Positions 35,073-43,764 of a DNA stretch of 64,000 bases are shown one piece after another. The DNA comes from Clostridia bacterium. GTDB lineage: Bacteria; Bacillota; Clostridia; Oscillospirales; Acutalibacteraceae. Position 1 is the first letter of the stretch, and each line of letters opens with the position of its first letter. Both the position numbers and the translations under genes were made by a program. Location: the NCBI GenBank assembly GCA_017410195.1, contig JAFQRF010000023.1, positions 1 to 64,000 of the forward strand, given 5' to 3'. The notes beneath the pieces were generated by a model. It saw only the letters and a program-made list of their open reading frames with translations, made no database searches and was not told where the DNA came from.

Positions 35073-35105
35073 TAACGAACATTTATTGATGATTTATGTT
35101 CGTTA
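35073..35105. repeat. Inverted repeat TAACGAACAT/ATGTTCGTTA
   Basis: Perfect 10-bp arms with a 13-base AT-rich centre, 11 bp upstream of the tRNA 5' end. It could be an operator for the tRNA unit or a recombination scar. It looks too AT-rich to be a terminator and has no T-run. Confidence 0.5.
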
Positions 35106-35151
35106 AAATTACGGTTTTTAAAGAACTTAATCTAAAAATGGGTATAAAAAT

Positions 35152-35183
35152 AGCCGAATCCGTACAAAAGTACGAACTCGGCT
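35152..35183 (-). terminator. Terminator after the putative immunity gene
   Basis: AGCCGA...TCGGCT outer stem and GTAC-TTTT-GTAC inner stem, followed by ATTTTTAT on the minus strand. It would end the terminase-portal-toxin transcript 100 bp after the small acidic gene. Confidence 0.75.
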
Positions 35184-35282
35184 TAATTACACTTTTGGTT
35201 ATTAAATTACGATTTTTGCTGAAATATTACGGTTTAGAACCAAAAAAATACGGTTTTGATTCTTACGTTACTCTTCAAAAAC

Positions 35283-35513
35283 TTATCTATTGGTTTTATC
35301 GAAGAATTTATCAATAATTTCTTCCCATTTATATGCAATCGGTAACGGTTCACCGTTACCATCAAAAGAAGCAACTTGATAATGTTCAGTAATCGCATCA
35401 TATATATCGTCAAGTTCATCATCTGTATAATCTTTATCATCGACTAAAATAATGTTTATTTCTTCCAACATTTCGTTTTGCTGAACATCAAATATACTAC
35501 GAATATTTCTCAT
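35283..35513 (-). CDS. Small acidic protein, candidate immunity protein
   Basis: 76 residues from ATG at 35513 behind AGGAG, starting 2 bp from the stop of the minor capsid protein. It is rich in Asp and Glu (VDDKDYTDDELDDIYDAITE). Its size, acidity and coupling to a gene with a nuclease-like C-terminal domain are what one expects of a toxin-neutralising immunity protein. No homologue is recognised, so the role is inferred from context. Confidence 0.6.
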   Translation of the reverse strand: MRNIRSIFDVQQNEMLEEINIILVDDKDYTDDELDDIYDAITEHYQVASFDGNGEPLPIAYKWEEIIDKFFDKTNR

Positions 35514-35514
35514 A

Positions 35515-37002
35515 TCAACTCACTCCTTTCTTTTTCTTTAATTTTTCAGCTTTACTTGAAGATGTAGACCAAGTTGTAACTAATTTACCTGTCTTAACAT
35601 TAATTACAACGGTACTTTTCTCTCCAATAAACTGTTGAGAATCATCTATTCTTATTTTATCACTTTTAAGAGGATTTGTCAACGCATTAAGAATATCTGA
35701 AGCACTTTCTCCTCGTGCTATTGCTCTACTTCGAATATGTATTCCAACTTCATTGACTATTACTCCTGTTGATGTTTTTGCACCAAGCAAAGAATTAAAT
35801 TCTTGTGCTTTCTTGTCTACATCAGCAACTTTTTTGCTGATGTTATTATCATATTCTTGTGTTTTTAACCTCTCTTTTAGAGTTGGTAACGAAGTTTGCT
35901 TTGAAAAATCATCATATATTCGTTCATATTTTTTCAGCTTTTGCGAAGAATCATTAAAGCTTGTTTCAAAGTCAACTTTTTGCTTTTGATCCTCTGTGCA
36001 TTTTAAAGCTTCATCATAAGCAGCAAGCTTACGACGTTCATCTCGCATTTGACGTTCCATAGCTCTTTGTCTTTGCTCAGCTTCATACTGAGGGATTTCC
36101 TCTCCGTCATATGTAACAGTTCTGTTGTTAAGTTCTTCAAGATATTTATCAGTATATGCTCGTGTACTTATACCTTCGATAAAGGGATACCAATCGTGAC
36201 GACAGTTTATGCCTTTGAAGCCACCCGGATCACCATAACCAATATCTGATAAAGACAAATATTTAGTATTATCTCCCGAAATGCTTACAATTTGTCCTTG
36301 CCATTCCGCATGAGAAGGGCGTGCACCTGCATGAGCTGAAATTTCCATAAGGTCGGTCTCCATTTCTCTTGCATTTGCTAAAGAAATCTCGCCCGTAGTT
36401 TGAGAAATACCGGTCATAACTGCTCTACGAACAGCAACTTCAATCTTATCTCTTTTTCCGCTCGGATATTCAACATAAGAACCTGTTTCAGCAACACTTT
36501 TAATAGCTTCGTTAATCGCTGTGTTTGGATCCATTGCCCCGGATGTAATTTGTAATTCTGCAAGAGCACAAGCGTCAATAAATGTTCTCTGCGCTCCAAG
36601 AGCAGTTGTCATAGTGAGATTATGTAAAGAACCGTTTGTTTTTGCTATACCTGCATTTAAAACGCTCATTGCTGCAGGTGACATTGAAAGTTCTCTCGGT
36701 GTCTTTCCTGCAGCACGATATATCTTGTTGTCAAAATCAACAGATTTTATTCCAGCTTTTCTAAAAGCCTTTTTAACAACTCTTTTCGATGTACCCGAAG
36801 ATTCTGCTACACGTGAAACAACATCATCATAAAGCATTCCTGCCTGCAATTCAGATTCTATTTGCCATTTTGCAGTTTCAGTAATCTTTCCTTCGTTCAT
36901 CATTATTCTGCGAACAATATCTCTTGTTATTGTCTCATCAAGTTTACTATATAATTCAACAGCTTCATCAGAACAGTAAAAATAATACTCGGGAGTTAAC
37001 AT
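35515..37002 (-). CDS. Minor capsid protein 2 with C-terminal BECR-type nuclease domain
   Basis: 495 residues. Residues 1-300 match the Phage_min_cap2/MuF-like internal head protein (HAEWQGQIVSISGDN near 231, GFKGINCRHDWYPF near 261). A helical linker spans 300-405. Residues 412-482 form an extra domain: IHIRSRAIARGESASDILNA, then VVINVKTGKLVTTW, the pattern of barnase/EndoU/colicin-E5-D/RelE-like phage nucleases. Such heads may carry a toxin into the cell with the DNA. Catalytic residues are not proven; H422 and the TTW segment are candidates. ATG at 37002. Confidence 0.8.
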   Translation of the reverse strand: MLTPEYYFYCSDEAVELYSKLDETITRDIVRRIMMNEGKITETAKWQIESELQAGMLYDDVVSRVAESSGTSKRVVKKAFRKAGIKSVDFDNKIYRAAGKTPRELSMSPAAMSVLNAGIAKTNGSLHNLTMTTALGAQRTFIDACALAELQITSGAMDPNTAINEAIKSVAETGSYVEYPSGKRDKIEVAVRRAVMTGISQTTGEISLANAREMETDLMEISAHAGARPSHAEWQGQIVSISGDNTKYLSLSDIGYGDPGGFKGINCRHDWYPFIEGISTRAYTDKYLEELNNRTVTYDGEEIPQYEAEQRQRAMERQMRDERRKLAAYDEALKCTEDQKQKVDFETSFNDSSQKLKKYERIYDDFSKQTSLPTLKERLKTQEYDNNISKKVADVDKKAQEFNSLLGAKTSTGVIVNEVGIHIRSRAIARGESASDILNALTNPLKSDKIRIDDSQQFIGEKSTVVINVKTGKLVTTWSTSSSKAEKLKKKKGVS

Positions 37003-37015
37003 TTAATCACATCCG

Positions 37016-38431
37016 TTATACTGAATGCCAATCATCTTTTTCTTCTTTTGCAACGGCCGCTTTTGCAGTTTCTTCCGATTCACCATACCATTTTACACGA
37101 TATTCCCATTTCTGCATTATTCCTATACGAACCTCATTCAAATCTCTGGCCCTTTCGGTTTCACTGTCAACAATGATGCTGTCATCCCAAACGTCATTGA
37201 TTTCATATTTTCCCGACGGAGAAAGTTTATACAAATCTGCATATACATTCATTGCGGCAACTAGATCATCAAGAGTTTCTTTGAGTGCCTTTTGAATATC
37301 CTTAACAGTTGAATAAGAACGTTGTTTTGAAGCTTTTATTTCTTCAGCTGTTTTTTCTATCTGTTGAGGATCTGAAAATGTTCCGTAAGCAAGTCCACAG
37401 TTGAACTCTATTCGCTGTAAAATAGCATTCAGACCAGCTTTAAGCGATGCATCTCTGAATGCAGGTGAATGAAACTTAGTAAGAGTGCCGTTCTCTTGCT
37501 TGCTTTCAAATTCCGTTATCCAAAACAGTCTTTCTTTACCCGAGGGAACAACAGGTTTTCCGTCTTTATCAATCGGAAAAGCTTCTCGTGAAGCTTCTAC
37601 CATAAGTTCCCCGCCTTCGTACTCCCATAAGTATCTTTCCCATTGTCTGTCAGCTTCATTAATTTGAGGTACTGCGCGACTGTAAACAGAAACACCAAGC
37701 GGTGAATGCGGGTCCTCACAGTTTCCTGATGGAACAGCAAAATATGAGAACAAAGGAACCTTAACATTTTTTATATGCTGTTCTTCTGTAAGACTACTCC
37801 ATTCTTCAACTTCTGTGAGAGAACAAGGTTTTCCTTTGGTGTCCTGCTTATATGAAACAAATGCTTCATTTGTGACAACATAATCGCTGTCGGTAAACTC
37901 ATGCTTTTCTATTCTGTGATAGTATTTGTTTCCAACTCGTTTATGTTCCACAAAAGCACATTTCGTTATTTTACCTTTGCTGTTAAAAGCAAGAGGATAA
38001 AAATCATTGGCAATACAAACATCAACTGCAATGTTCTTACCGTCTATGTAAGGTTTAAACATCACTCCACCGCAAGCACAGCCATATTCTGTGTATCTTC
38101 TTATATATTTCAAGAAAGGTTCAAACTGCTTAGATAAGTAATCGGCTCTTGTGTTTTCCGACTCTTCATTCCCAGGAACAACAATTTTATATTCAAGTTC
38201 CAAGGTTACAAGACGGGCAAATTCAGATGCTATTGCCGCAGGAAGTCCAAGTGTTTTAAAATCATCATCAGAGTGAACCGAAAGCATATACATCGAAAGC
38301 CATTTTTGGATAGCTCCAGTCATAACATCAGTTGTATACGAGGCATTTGCCACTTCTTTATCTTGAAAAAGTACATTGCTTGCCATTGAGCGCACAACCT
38401 TTCTTAATCTGTTTTTTAATCGTTCAAACAT
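37016..38431 (-). CDS. Portal protein (SPP1 gp6-like)
   Basis: A 471-residue portal subunit. GLPAAIASEFARLVTLELEY and the later PLGVSVYSRAVPQINEADRQ, followed by WERYLWEYEGGE, are standard for the SPP1-type portal family; PSGKERLFW follows. It forms the dodecameric DNA entry channel. Its ATG overlaps the terminase stop (TGATG), so translation is coupled. Confidence 0.9.
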   Translation of the reverse strand: MFERLKNRLRKVVRSMASNVLFQDKEVANASYTTDVMTGAIQKWLSMYMLSVHSDDDFKTLGLPAAIASEFARLVTLELEYKIVVPGNEESENTRADYLSKQFEPFLKYIRRYTEYGCACGGVMFKPYIDGKNIAVDVCIANDFYPLAFNSKGKITKCAFVEHKRVGNKYYHRIEKHEFTDSDYVVTNEAFVSYKQDTKGKPCSLTEVEEWSSLTEEQHIKNVKVPLFSYFAVPSGNCEDPHSPLGVSVYSRAVPQINEADRQWERYLWEYEGGELMVEASREAFPIDKDGKPVVPSGKERLFWITEFESKQENGTLTKFHSPAFRDASLKAGLNAILQRIEFNCGLAYGTFSDPQQIEKTAEEIKASKQRSYSTVKDIQKALKETLDDLVAAMNVYADLYKLSPSGKYEINDVWDDSIIVDSETERARDLNEVRIGIMQKWEYRVKWYGESEETAKAAVAKEEKDDWHSV

Positions 38432-39825
38432 CAGTTACCCTCCGATTTCGAAAAGGTTGGCAACAATCTTCTGATGTCTTTTTCAAACGAATATTCAAAG
38501 CTATCAAGAGTATCAATATCTGAAGTACCATTATCCAACCTCTCCTTTTCAATTTTTTTAGGATCCCAAACAGCTGTTCCCAAAGCTTCAAGCAATGTTT
38601 CGCAGAATTCAGTATAGTAAAATCTGTTTTGTGCCATTAATGCACTTAAAGCGAATATACGGTCGTTTATCGGCTCTTTAAGTGCAGATTTAACAGGAAT
38701 ATAAGCTAAGCCAGCAGTTGCAAAAGCTTTTTTTATTCCTCTAATCAACACTGGCTCTGCAGAATCACATCGTATTTGAGTAACAAAACCAAAAAGTTTA
38801 ATGACTCTTTTGGTAAAATTAACAACCAATTCCGCAAGCATTTCCGGGTCAATATCTTCTTCCTTTTCATCCAAATGTCTTTCAGATGCTAAGGCGATAA
38901 GATTTTTAAAATTACCTTCTATTCCTGAAGCAACAAAAGCGTGTCCTGAACCTGTCCCACCAAAATCGACACCGACTGTAATGCTACTAAAATTTTTGGC
39001 AATTCTAACATTTTCAGAAGATATAAAATGTTTTCTTTCTTTTGAATCTGTTGCGGCATATTCAGCAGCAAGAGAACGATAGATCAATCCTTCAGCAATA
39101 CATCTGATTCCGAGAATGTCTCGTTGATGCCAAACAGAACCTATTTCATACTGACTTATTAGTGCATCTCGTCTCTCTTTAGGAACATTGATGTTATCGA
39201 AAATAGTGAAATGCTCGTAATTAACGCCACCAAGGAGTTTACCTTCCTTTGCATTTGCTATATATTTGTCGATATAATCAACATAAATAAACGATTTGGG
39301 ATGATCGGGGTTCAAATCCCAAAAGAATTTACGTCGTTTTGACGCGAGTGTACGATTAAAAGCTTCTTTAATCGAATTGTCGTGATGAAGGTTGATTTCA
39401 GTTGCTATCCACATTCCATATGAATTACCACGAATTTTTTTGAATGAATTCGCAAGAGCTGCGCCTGCAAAAATAACAACTCTCTCTTTATTCCTCGTTG
39501 AAGGACCTTTAATTACAAGACAATCGTTACCTTTGTATTTTCCCCACTTGCACTGTCCTCTGAATATTGCTTCGAGACCAAAACCATTTGCATCACCGAT
39601 ATTCAACTTTGCGTTTGCAGCTGTACTGCCGGTGGCAAGATGCAGTTTATCTTGAGTGGTTTTTAATTCATGAGCAAAAGCATAAACATTATCTATTGTT
39701 TTACCCGCACGAACTGCACCTTCAGCAATGTTATATGTATTTGAAGCACAACTACGAATGTAATCTTTATGCTTGTCTCCGAAATTAAACGGAATTGTTT
39801 TTTTCTTCTTGTATATCTTCGCCAT
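38431..39825 (-). CDS. terL: Terminase large subunit
   Basis: 464 residues from ATG at 39825. The packaging ATPase P-loop appears as AEGAVRAGKT near residue 33 and Walker B as MWIATE near 131. The C-terminal nuclease acidic residue lies in GVDFGGTGSGHAF near 285, as in PBSX/SPP1-type enzymes. It overlaps the small-subunit gene by 41 bp. It should cut concatemers by a headful or pac mechanism. Confidence 0.92.
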   Translation of the reverse strand: MAKIYKKKKTIPFNFGDKHKDYIRSCASNTYNIAEGAVRAGKTIDNVYAFAHELKTTQDKLHLATGSTAANAKLNIGDANGFGLEAIFRGQCKWGKYKGNDCLVIKGPSTRNKERVVIFAGAALANSFKKIRGNSYGMWIATEINLHHDNSIKEAFNRTLASKRRKFFWDLNPDHPKSFIYVDYIDKYIANAKEGKLLGGVNYEHFTIFDNINVPKERRDALISQYEIGSVWHQRDILGIRCIAEGLIYRSLAAEYAATDSKERKHFISSENVRIAKNFSSITVGVDFGGTGSGHAFVASGIEGNFKNLIALASERHLDEKEEDIDPEMLAELVVNFTKRVIKLFGFVTQIRCDSAEPVLIRGIKKAFATAGLAYIPVKSALKEPINDRIFALSALMAQNRFYYTEFCETLLEALGTAVWDPKKIEKERLDNGTSDIDTLDSFEYSFEKDIRRLLPTFSKSEGN

Positions 39826-40612
39826 AAATTTCACCGTCTATATCGTCGGTATCTTCAATCTCAGTTTCACCCTCACCGATTTGCTTCATCTTTATTTCAA
39901 GTATTTTTGCATCATATCCCATACGGTGTAAAAGCATAATAGTTCTTTCTTTTTGACGTTGAACAGATGTTAGTTCCCTTTCAAGACGAAGAACAATACT
40001 ATATGTTGCTTCTGTTTGGGTAGTTACATTAACGTCTTTTCCGAAATATGAAATTTTGTCTTCATCTCTTTTGGATTGACGCAATTTCTCATACCTTTCT
40101 TTTTGCTCTTGTTCATCTTTCGCAAAAACCTTTTTTGTTTCATTTGATATTATATATTGAACGGCTTGTCCGCCGGGCATATCAGTATATTTCTTAATTG
40201 CCTTAAGAAGTCTATGTTCTCTGACAGTCAGTAAAGCAAGTTCATCAGTTAATATTTCCTCTGAATCTGTTGGAACGGAATCAAACAATTCTTTCTCCTC
40301 TTCCGATAAATTACTTCGAAGGATTTTTGAATAACCGCCGTGCTTTAATGCGTTAGAGTTCCCGGAAGGAGCTCCACCATTATTGCCTACGGCGTTAACA
40401 TTTCCTTTTTGACCGCCACGTTTTTTCTTTTTTTCTTGCTCAATTGTTTCTGTTCGAGTGTTCGGGTCATTAGGTTTTACCCATTTGTATGTACTTTTCC
40501 AACGTCGGATGGTAGATTCAGGTGTGTCAAGCTTTGCGGAAATCTCTTTATATGAAAGCCCTTTTTTAAAGAGCGTTTCAGCTTTAAATCGCTTTTCGTT
40601 CGGCTTTGACAT
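39785..40612 (-). CDS. terS: Terminase small subunit
   Basis: 275 residues from ATG at 40612. The N-terminal helix-turn-helix (LSYKEISAKLDTPESTIRRW) recognises the packaging site. A Gly/Asn-rich basic linker (KKKKRGGQKGNVNAVGNNGG) and a central oligomerisation region follow, as in PBSX/YqaS-like TerS proteins. The acidic C-terminus overlaps terL. Confidence 0.88.
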   Translation of the reverse strand: MSKPNEKRFKAETLFKKGLSYKEISAKLDTPESTIRRWKSTYKWVKPNDPNTRTETIEQEKKKKRGGQKGNVNAVGNNGGAPSGNSNALKHGGYSKILRSNLSEEEKELFDSVPTDSEEILTDELALLTVREHRLLKAIKKYTDMPGGQAVQYIISNETKKVFAKDEQEQKERYEKLRQSKRDEDKISYFGKDVNVTTQTEATYSIVLRLERELTSVQRQKERTIMLLHRMGYDAKILEIKMKQIGEGETEIEDTDDIDGEIYGEDIQEEKNNSV

Positions 40613-40702
40613 CTTCACCACCTCTCTTTGGTAATCGTGTTATTTTGGTAAAAAACTGCCTGCATTAAGCATTAAGCGTCATGCAGGCAGAAAAAATGGG
40701 AA

Positions 40703-41227
40703 TCAAATCTTTGTGACAAACTGTGCGGACGAATATTTGTTATCTTTGACCATCATATTAAGAAAATCCTCACGGGTAAAGTTTGAAAGACGGAATATTT
40801 CCTCAGGTCGCATTCCAAGTTGTTTTCCGATTTCCTCAACTGTTTTGCCTTCATCAATGAGCCTTTGAACAATAGCTTTCATTGGTTCAAGCAAATGTGT
40901 ACCTCTGGCACGGTTATGAGTAACGGTGCCGTAAATATTCCCGCTTTCATCTTCGTGACTTACAATAACAACAGGAACTTTGCCACCAAGCATTGAGAAA
41001 AGCGGTTCTTCTCCTGCAACGGTCCAACGATGGAAACCGTCAATGATTGTCATATCGGGTCTAACAACAATAGGAAGTGTCCATCCGTTTGTCAAAATAG
41101 ATTGTGTCAAAAGCTTAAGGTTTTCCTTTGACACCTTGTTAGGGTTGTAATCATTTGGTCTGAGTTTGTTTCGCTCGATCCATTGCAGCGTACCGAGCGG
41201 AGCAAACAATTTATCATTGTTCTGCAT
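40703..41227 (-). CDS. ParB/Srx-fold protein (IbrB-like)
   Basis: 174 residues from ATG at 41227 behind AAGGAG, overlapping the PP-loop gene by 14 bp. It has the ParB N-terminal layout: NKLRPNDYNPNKVSKENLK, NGWTLPIVVRPDMTIIDGFH and HNRARGTHL (an Arg-rich box in place of ParB GERR), then a helical segment with QLGMRPEEIF. It resembles IbrB, which in E. coli pairs with a PAPS-reductase-like IbrA and affects gene expression. ParB-fold domains of this type can bind or hydrolyse nucleotides. The phage role is unknown. Confidence 0.75.
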   Translation of the reverse strand: MQNNDKLFAPLGTLQWIERNKLRPNDYNPNKVSKENLKLLTQSILTNGWTLPIVVRPDMTIIDGFHRWTVAGEEPLFSMLGGKVPVVIVSHEDESGNIYGTVTHNRARGTHLLEPMKAIVQRLIDEGKTVEEIGKQLGMRPEEIFRLSNFTREDFLNMMVKDNKYSSAQFVTKI

Positions 41228-42371
41228 TACTGGTTTTCTCCTTTTCGGTTTTTTTGGCTTCATCAATATATCGGCCGTATATACGCTGATAAAGAGCACG
41301 GTATGTTCTTAACTTTGGGTCGCCCGAAATAACTCCTTCATAAATAGCTTTACAGTCTTTGTTGTTGGTGATTGCAGAAGTTGATATGAAAAAGTTTCTA
41401 TAATACTCTGCCACTTTTCTATGGTGAGCATTTGGAAAATTCCTATCCATATCGCTGAAAAGCTTTTGTAGTTCTGCTTTATAATCTCTCTCGACACCTT
41501 TTTCAAGCTCTTTACGAGCCTTTGTTGAGCGTCCGAACATTTCAGAATCCCAATATAGAGCAGCAATATATGCATTAGGCTCACGCCTTATAATTCGCTC
41601 CATAAGGTCAGGGTAATATTCATTCATCTTTACAAGGCTTTTTGCTGTATCGATTGAGAAGAACTGCGAAACCCTCAAATGTCTTTTACCCGTTCCAGAC
41701 TGCCAAAGAAACAGATATATTTCGGGGATTTCAACACGTTCATTGAGAAGATATAACCATACATCATTATCCGTCCAATCATATATAGGGAATATTTGCA
41801 GACGTTTTGTGACGTTGGTTCCTGCTTTAAACATATTTGCCATATACTGCAATCTTTGTACTGATTCCGCCATTCTGACGCCTGTCATTGTTATACCGTC
41901 AATGCTTGTTCTCGGTAAAAAATCTTGATAAGCATCTATTCTCGGTCGGAGCTTGTGATGATTGCGTATTGCAAATGCTGGAGGCTGTCTTACCCATACA
42001 TCCTGTTTTTGGCTATCCCAACAAATGAATGTTTCATCATTGGAAAGCTCATTAAAACAGTTAAAGTGTTTTACCTCAACGCAGAACCAATCAAATTTTG
42101 CTCCAACCATAAGGAATTTCTTTCGCCATTCCATAACAGTTTTCTCAATACAAGGAAATATTGCTTCCTCATCGATAAACTGTACTGTAAGCTGTTGCGG
42201 GTTAATTTGTCCTTGCTGAATGAGAGTAAGAACTATATGAGCAAGACAAAGGCTGTCCTTTCCGCCTGAAAAAGACATATAAACTGGTAATCCATTCCTG
42301 AACACATTGATTATCCTGCGTTTTGCTGCAGCGAGAACATCAATGTCTGCAATACATCGTTTTACAGCCAT
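41214..42371 (-). CDS. PP-loop ATPase, PAPS-reductase family (IbrA-like)
   Basis: 385 residues. The PP-loop SFSGGKDS is at 33-40, GVRMAES near 191 and IFPIYDWTDNDVWLYLLNE near 218, all as in PAPS reductases. The catalytic Cys motif near the C-terminus (ECGxH) of true PAPS reductases is not seen, so it more likely adenylates another substrate. The C-terminal 150 residues resemble the DUF3440-like end of IbrA. It overlaps the ParB-like genes on both sides. Confidence 0.82.
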   Translation of the reverse strand: MAVKRCIADIDVLAAAKRRIINVFRNGLPVYMSFSGGKDSLCLAHIVLTLIQQGQINPQQLTVQFIDEEAIFPCIEKTVMEWRKKFLMVGAKFDWFCVEVKHFNCFNELSNDETFICWDSQKQDVWVRQPPAFAIRNHHKLRPRIDAYQDFLPRTSIDGITMTGVRMAESVQRLQYMANMFKAGTNVTKRLQIFPIYDWTDNDVWLYLLNERVEIPEIYLFLWQSGTGKRHLRVSQFFSIDTAKSLVKMNEYYPDLMERIIRREPNAYIAALYWDSEMFGRSTKARKELEKGVERDYKAELQKLFSDMDRNFPNAHHRKVAEYYRNFFISTSAITNNKDCKAIYEGVISGDPKLRTYRALYQRIYGRYIDEAKKTEKEKTSNAEQ

Positions 42372-42988
42372 ATTTTCTCACCGCACTTCGGACAAATGAC
42401 AAAGTCGCCCTCCGGCTCAACTTCTGTTGAAACTGTCTCCGTTGGGCAACCTTTTTCAGGAGGGACACTCGTTATGGGTGTGGTTATTGGTTTGGGTGAC
42501 TCAATGGCGGTATTCTTCTTGTCGGCATTTTCTCTGATAGCGTTTATCTCTTCTTCATCAAGCACGCCGTAGTTTGAAATACGCTCGGTAACCTCTGCTG
42601 AGCTTTCCACCATTGAAGCAAGGATATCCTCGTCGAAACCAGGGATATCGAGGTCGTCCTGTAAATCTTCAAGGAATGAATTAAGAGTATCGAGATTATC
42701 AATACCCAAACTGAAAATCTTATTGTCGGCAATCATCAGTTTCTTTTTGTCGTTTTCACTGAGATTGTCAATCTTGTAAACAAATGCAGTTTCTATTTCA
42801 GCTCGTTTAAGAGCTTCTACAAGACCGTTACCGGCAAGAACCACATTGTTTTCATCAATAACAACAGGTCGTATTTGACCGAACTTTTTTATACTGCGAA
42901 CAAATTCATTTATCTGCTTATCAGAATGAATTCTCACATTTTTTTCGGGAGATACAAGACTGTTTATAGGAACGCTGATCACATTCAC
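42362..42988 (-). CDS. ParB-like nuclease-fold protein with C-terminal zinc knuckle
   Basis: 208 residues from a GTG at 42988. The ParB core is visible as SLVSPEKNVRIHSDKQINEF, FGQIRPVVIDENNVVLAGNG and LVEALKRAE, followed by the ADNKIFSLG segment common in phage ParB-like proteins. A Pro/Thr linker leads to a terminal half-ribbon CPKCGEKIWL. It is overlapped by both PP-loop genes (4 bp and 10 bp). It probably acts with the 259-residue PP-loop protein upstream. Confidence 0.8.
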   Translation of the reverse strand: MNVISVPINSLVSPEKNVRIHSDKQINEFVRSIKKFGQIRPVVIDENNVVLAGNGLVEALKRAEIETAFVYKIDNLSENDKKKLMIADNKIFSLGIDNLDTLNSFLEDLQDDLDIPGFDEDILASMVESSAEVTERISNYGVLDEEEINAIRENADKKNTAIESPKPITTPITSVPPEKGCPTETVSTEVEPEGDFVICPKCGEKIWL

Positions 42989-43764
42989 AGAGCAACACCT
43001 CCCAAAAAGGCTTTTGCACTGGGAATATATTCAGCTGCTTTTATGACAATTGATTTATCGATGTCATAAACTTCTTGCCATCCGTTTTCAACAGAACCGG
43101 TCCATTGTCTTGCGGGCCAAGGATGGGTACCGCAAAGATAGCCGTTTTTCCATTCATAAATCGGAGGCAATGAAAGTTTGTTATAGTATATATATGCTAA
43201 AAGGTGTTCGTGAGACCAATCCGACAACGGACTATATCGCGTAACACCTTTTCCATCTGTATATAAATTGTCGCCTCTGCCAACGTAATTACCGTCAGCT
43301 TTACGGCGACCAAGAAGAATCATATCAAGATTGTTTTCTTTGAAATACTGCCTTTGTGCCTTATGCTGAACAATAGCAAACCAATGTGCGGCCGTAGCAC
43401 TATCTTGTGGAAATATGAGTGACTGATGCTTTGCAAGCCATTCAATATCATATCCGACGTTTATAACTGTGCATCCGCTCGGCTTGTTATCTTCCACCCA
43501 TTTCATAAATGCAGGATATTCCAAATTACAAACAGCAATCATGCTATCAGTAATACCTGACTTCTCACAGATATCACCAAGAACAATGCTGTCTTTGCCA
43601 GCGCTCCAGGCATAAGCACATTTCTTTTCTGCCTTTTTATGCCTTATTTCTGCAACCGTTTTTTCGGTAAGTTCAATTATTTCATCTTTAGAAACAACCG
43701 TTTCGATATTTGCGACAGCTTCAAGCCATTCATCGTTGCTTGCCTTTTGCTTTCGTTTAAGCAT
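42985..43764 (-). CDS. PP-loop ATPase, PAPS-reductase family, second copy
   Basis: 259 residues. The PP-loop is the variant WSAGKDS at 53-59. LGRRKADGN near 152 and YSPLSDWSHEHLLAYIYYN near 173 give the rest of the PAPS-reductase fold. The redox Cys motif is absent. It starts 8 bp inside the symporter gene behind GGGAGGTG and is only distantly related to the 385-residue copy. It may activate a small molecule by adenylation for nucleic-acid modification; this is inferred. Confidence 0.82.
   Translation of the reverse strand: MLKRKQKASNDEWLEAVANIETVVSKDEIIELTEKTVAEIRHKKAEKKCAYAWSAGKDSIVLGDICEKSGITDSMIAVCNLEYPAFMKWVEDNKPSGCTVINVGYDIEWLAKHQSLIFPQDSATAAHWFAIVQHKAQRQYFKENNLDMILLGRRKADGNYVGRGDNLYTDGKGVTRYSPLSDWSHEHLLAYIYYNKLSLPPIYEWKNGYLCGTHPWPARQWTGSVENGWQEVYDIDKSIVIKAAEYIPSAKAFLGGVAL

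Noticed and set aside
35096..35317. 73-codon plus-strand frame between tRNA and the acidic gene
   Set aside because: It crosses the terminator hairpin, overlaps the acidic gene and lacks a ribosome site.
42985..43764. Reading the PP-loop proteins as ordinary sulfate-assimilation PAPS reductases
   Set aside because: Neither shows the C-terminal ECGxH redox motif, and both overlap ParB-like genes in a phage operon.
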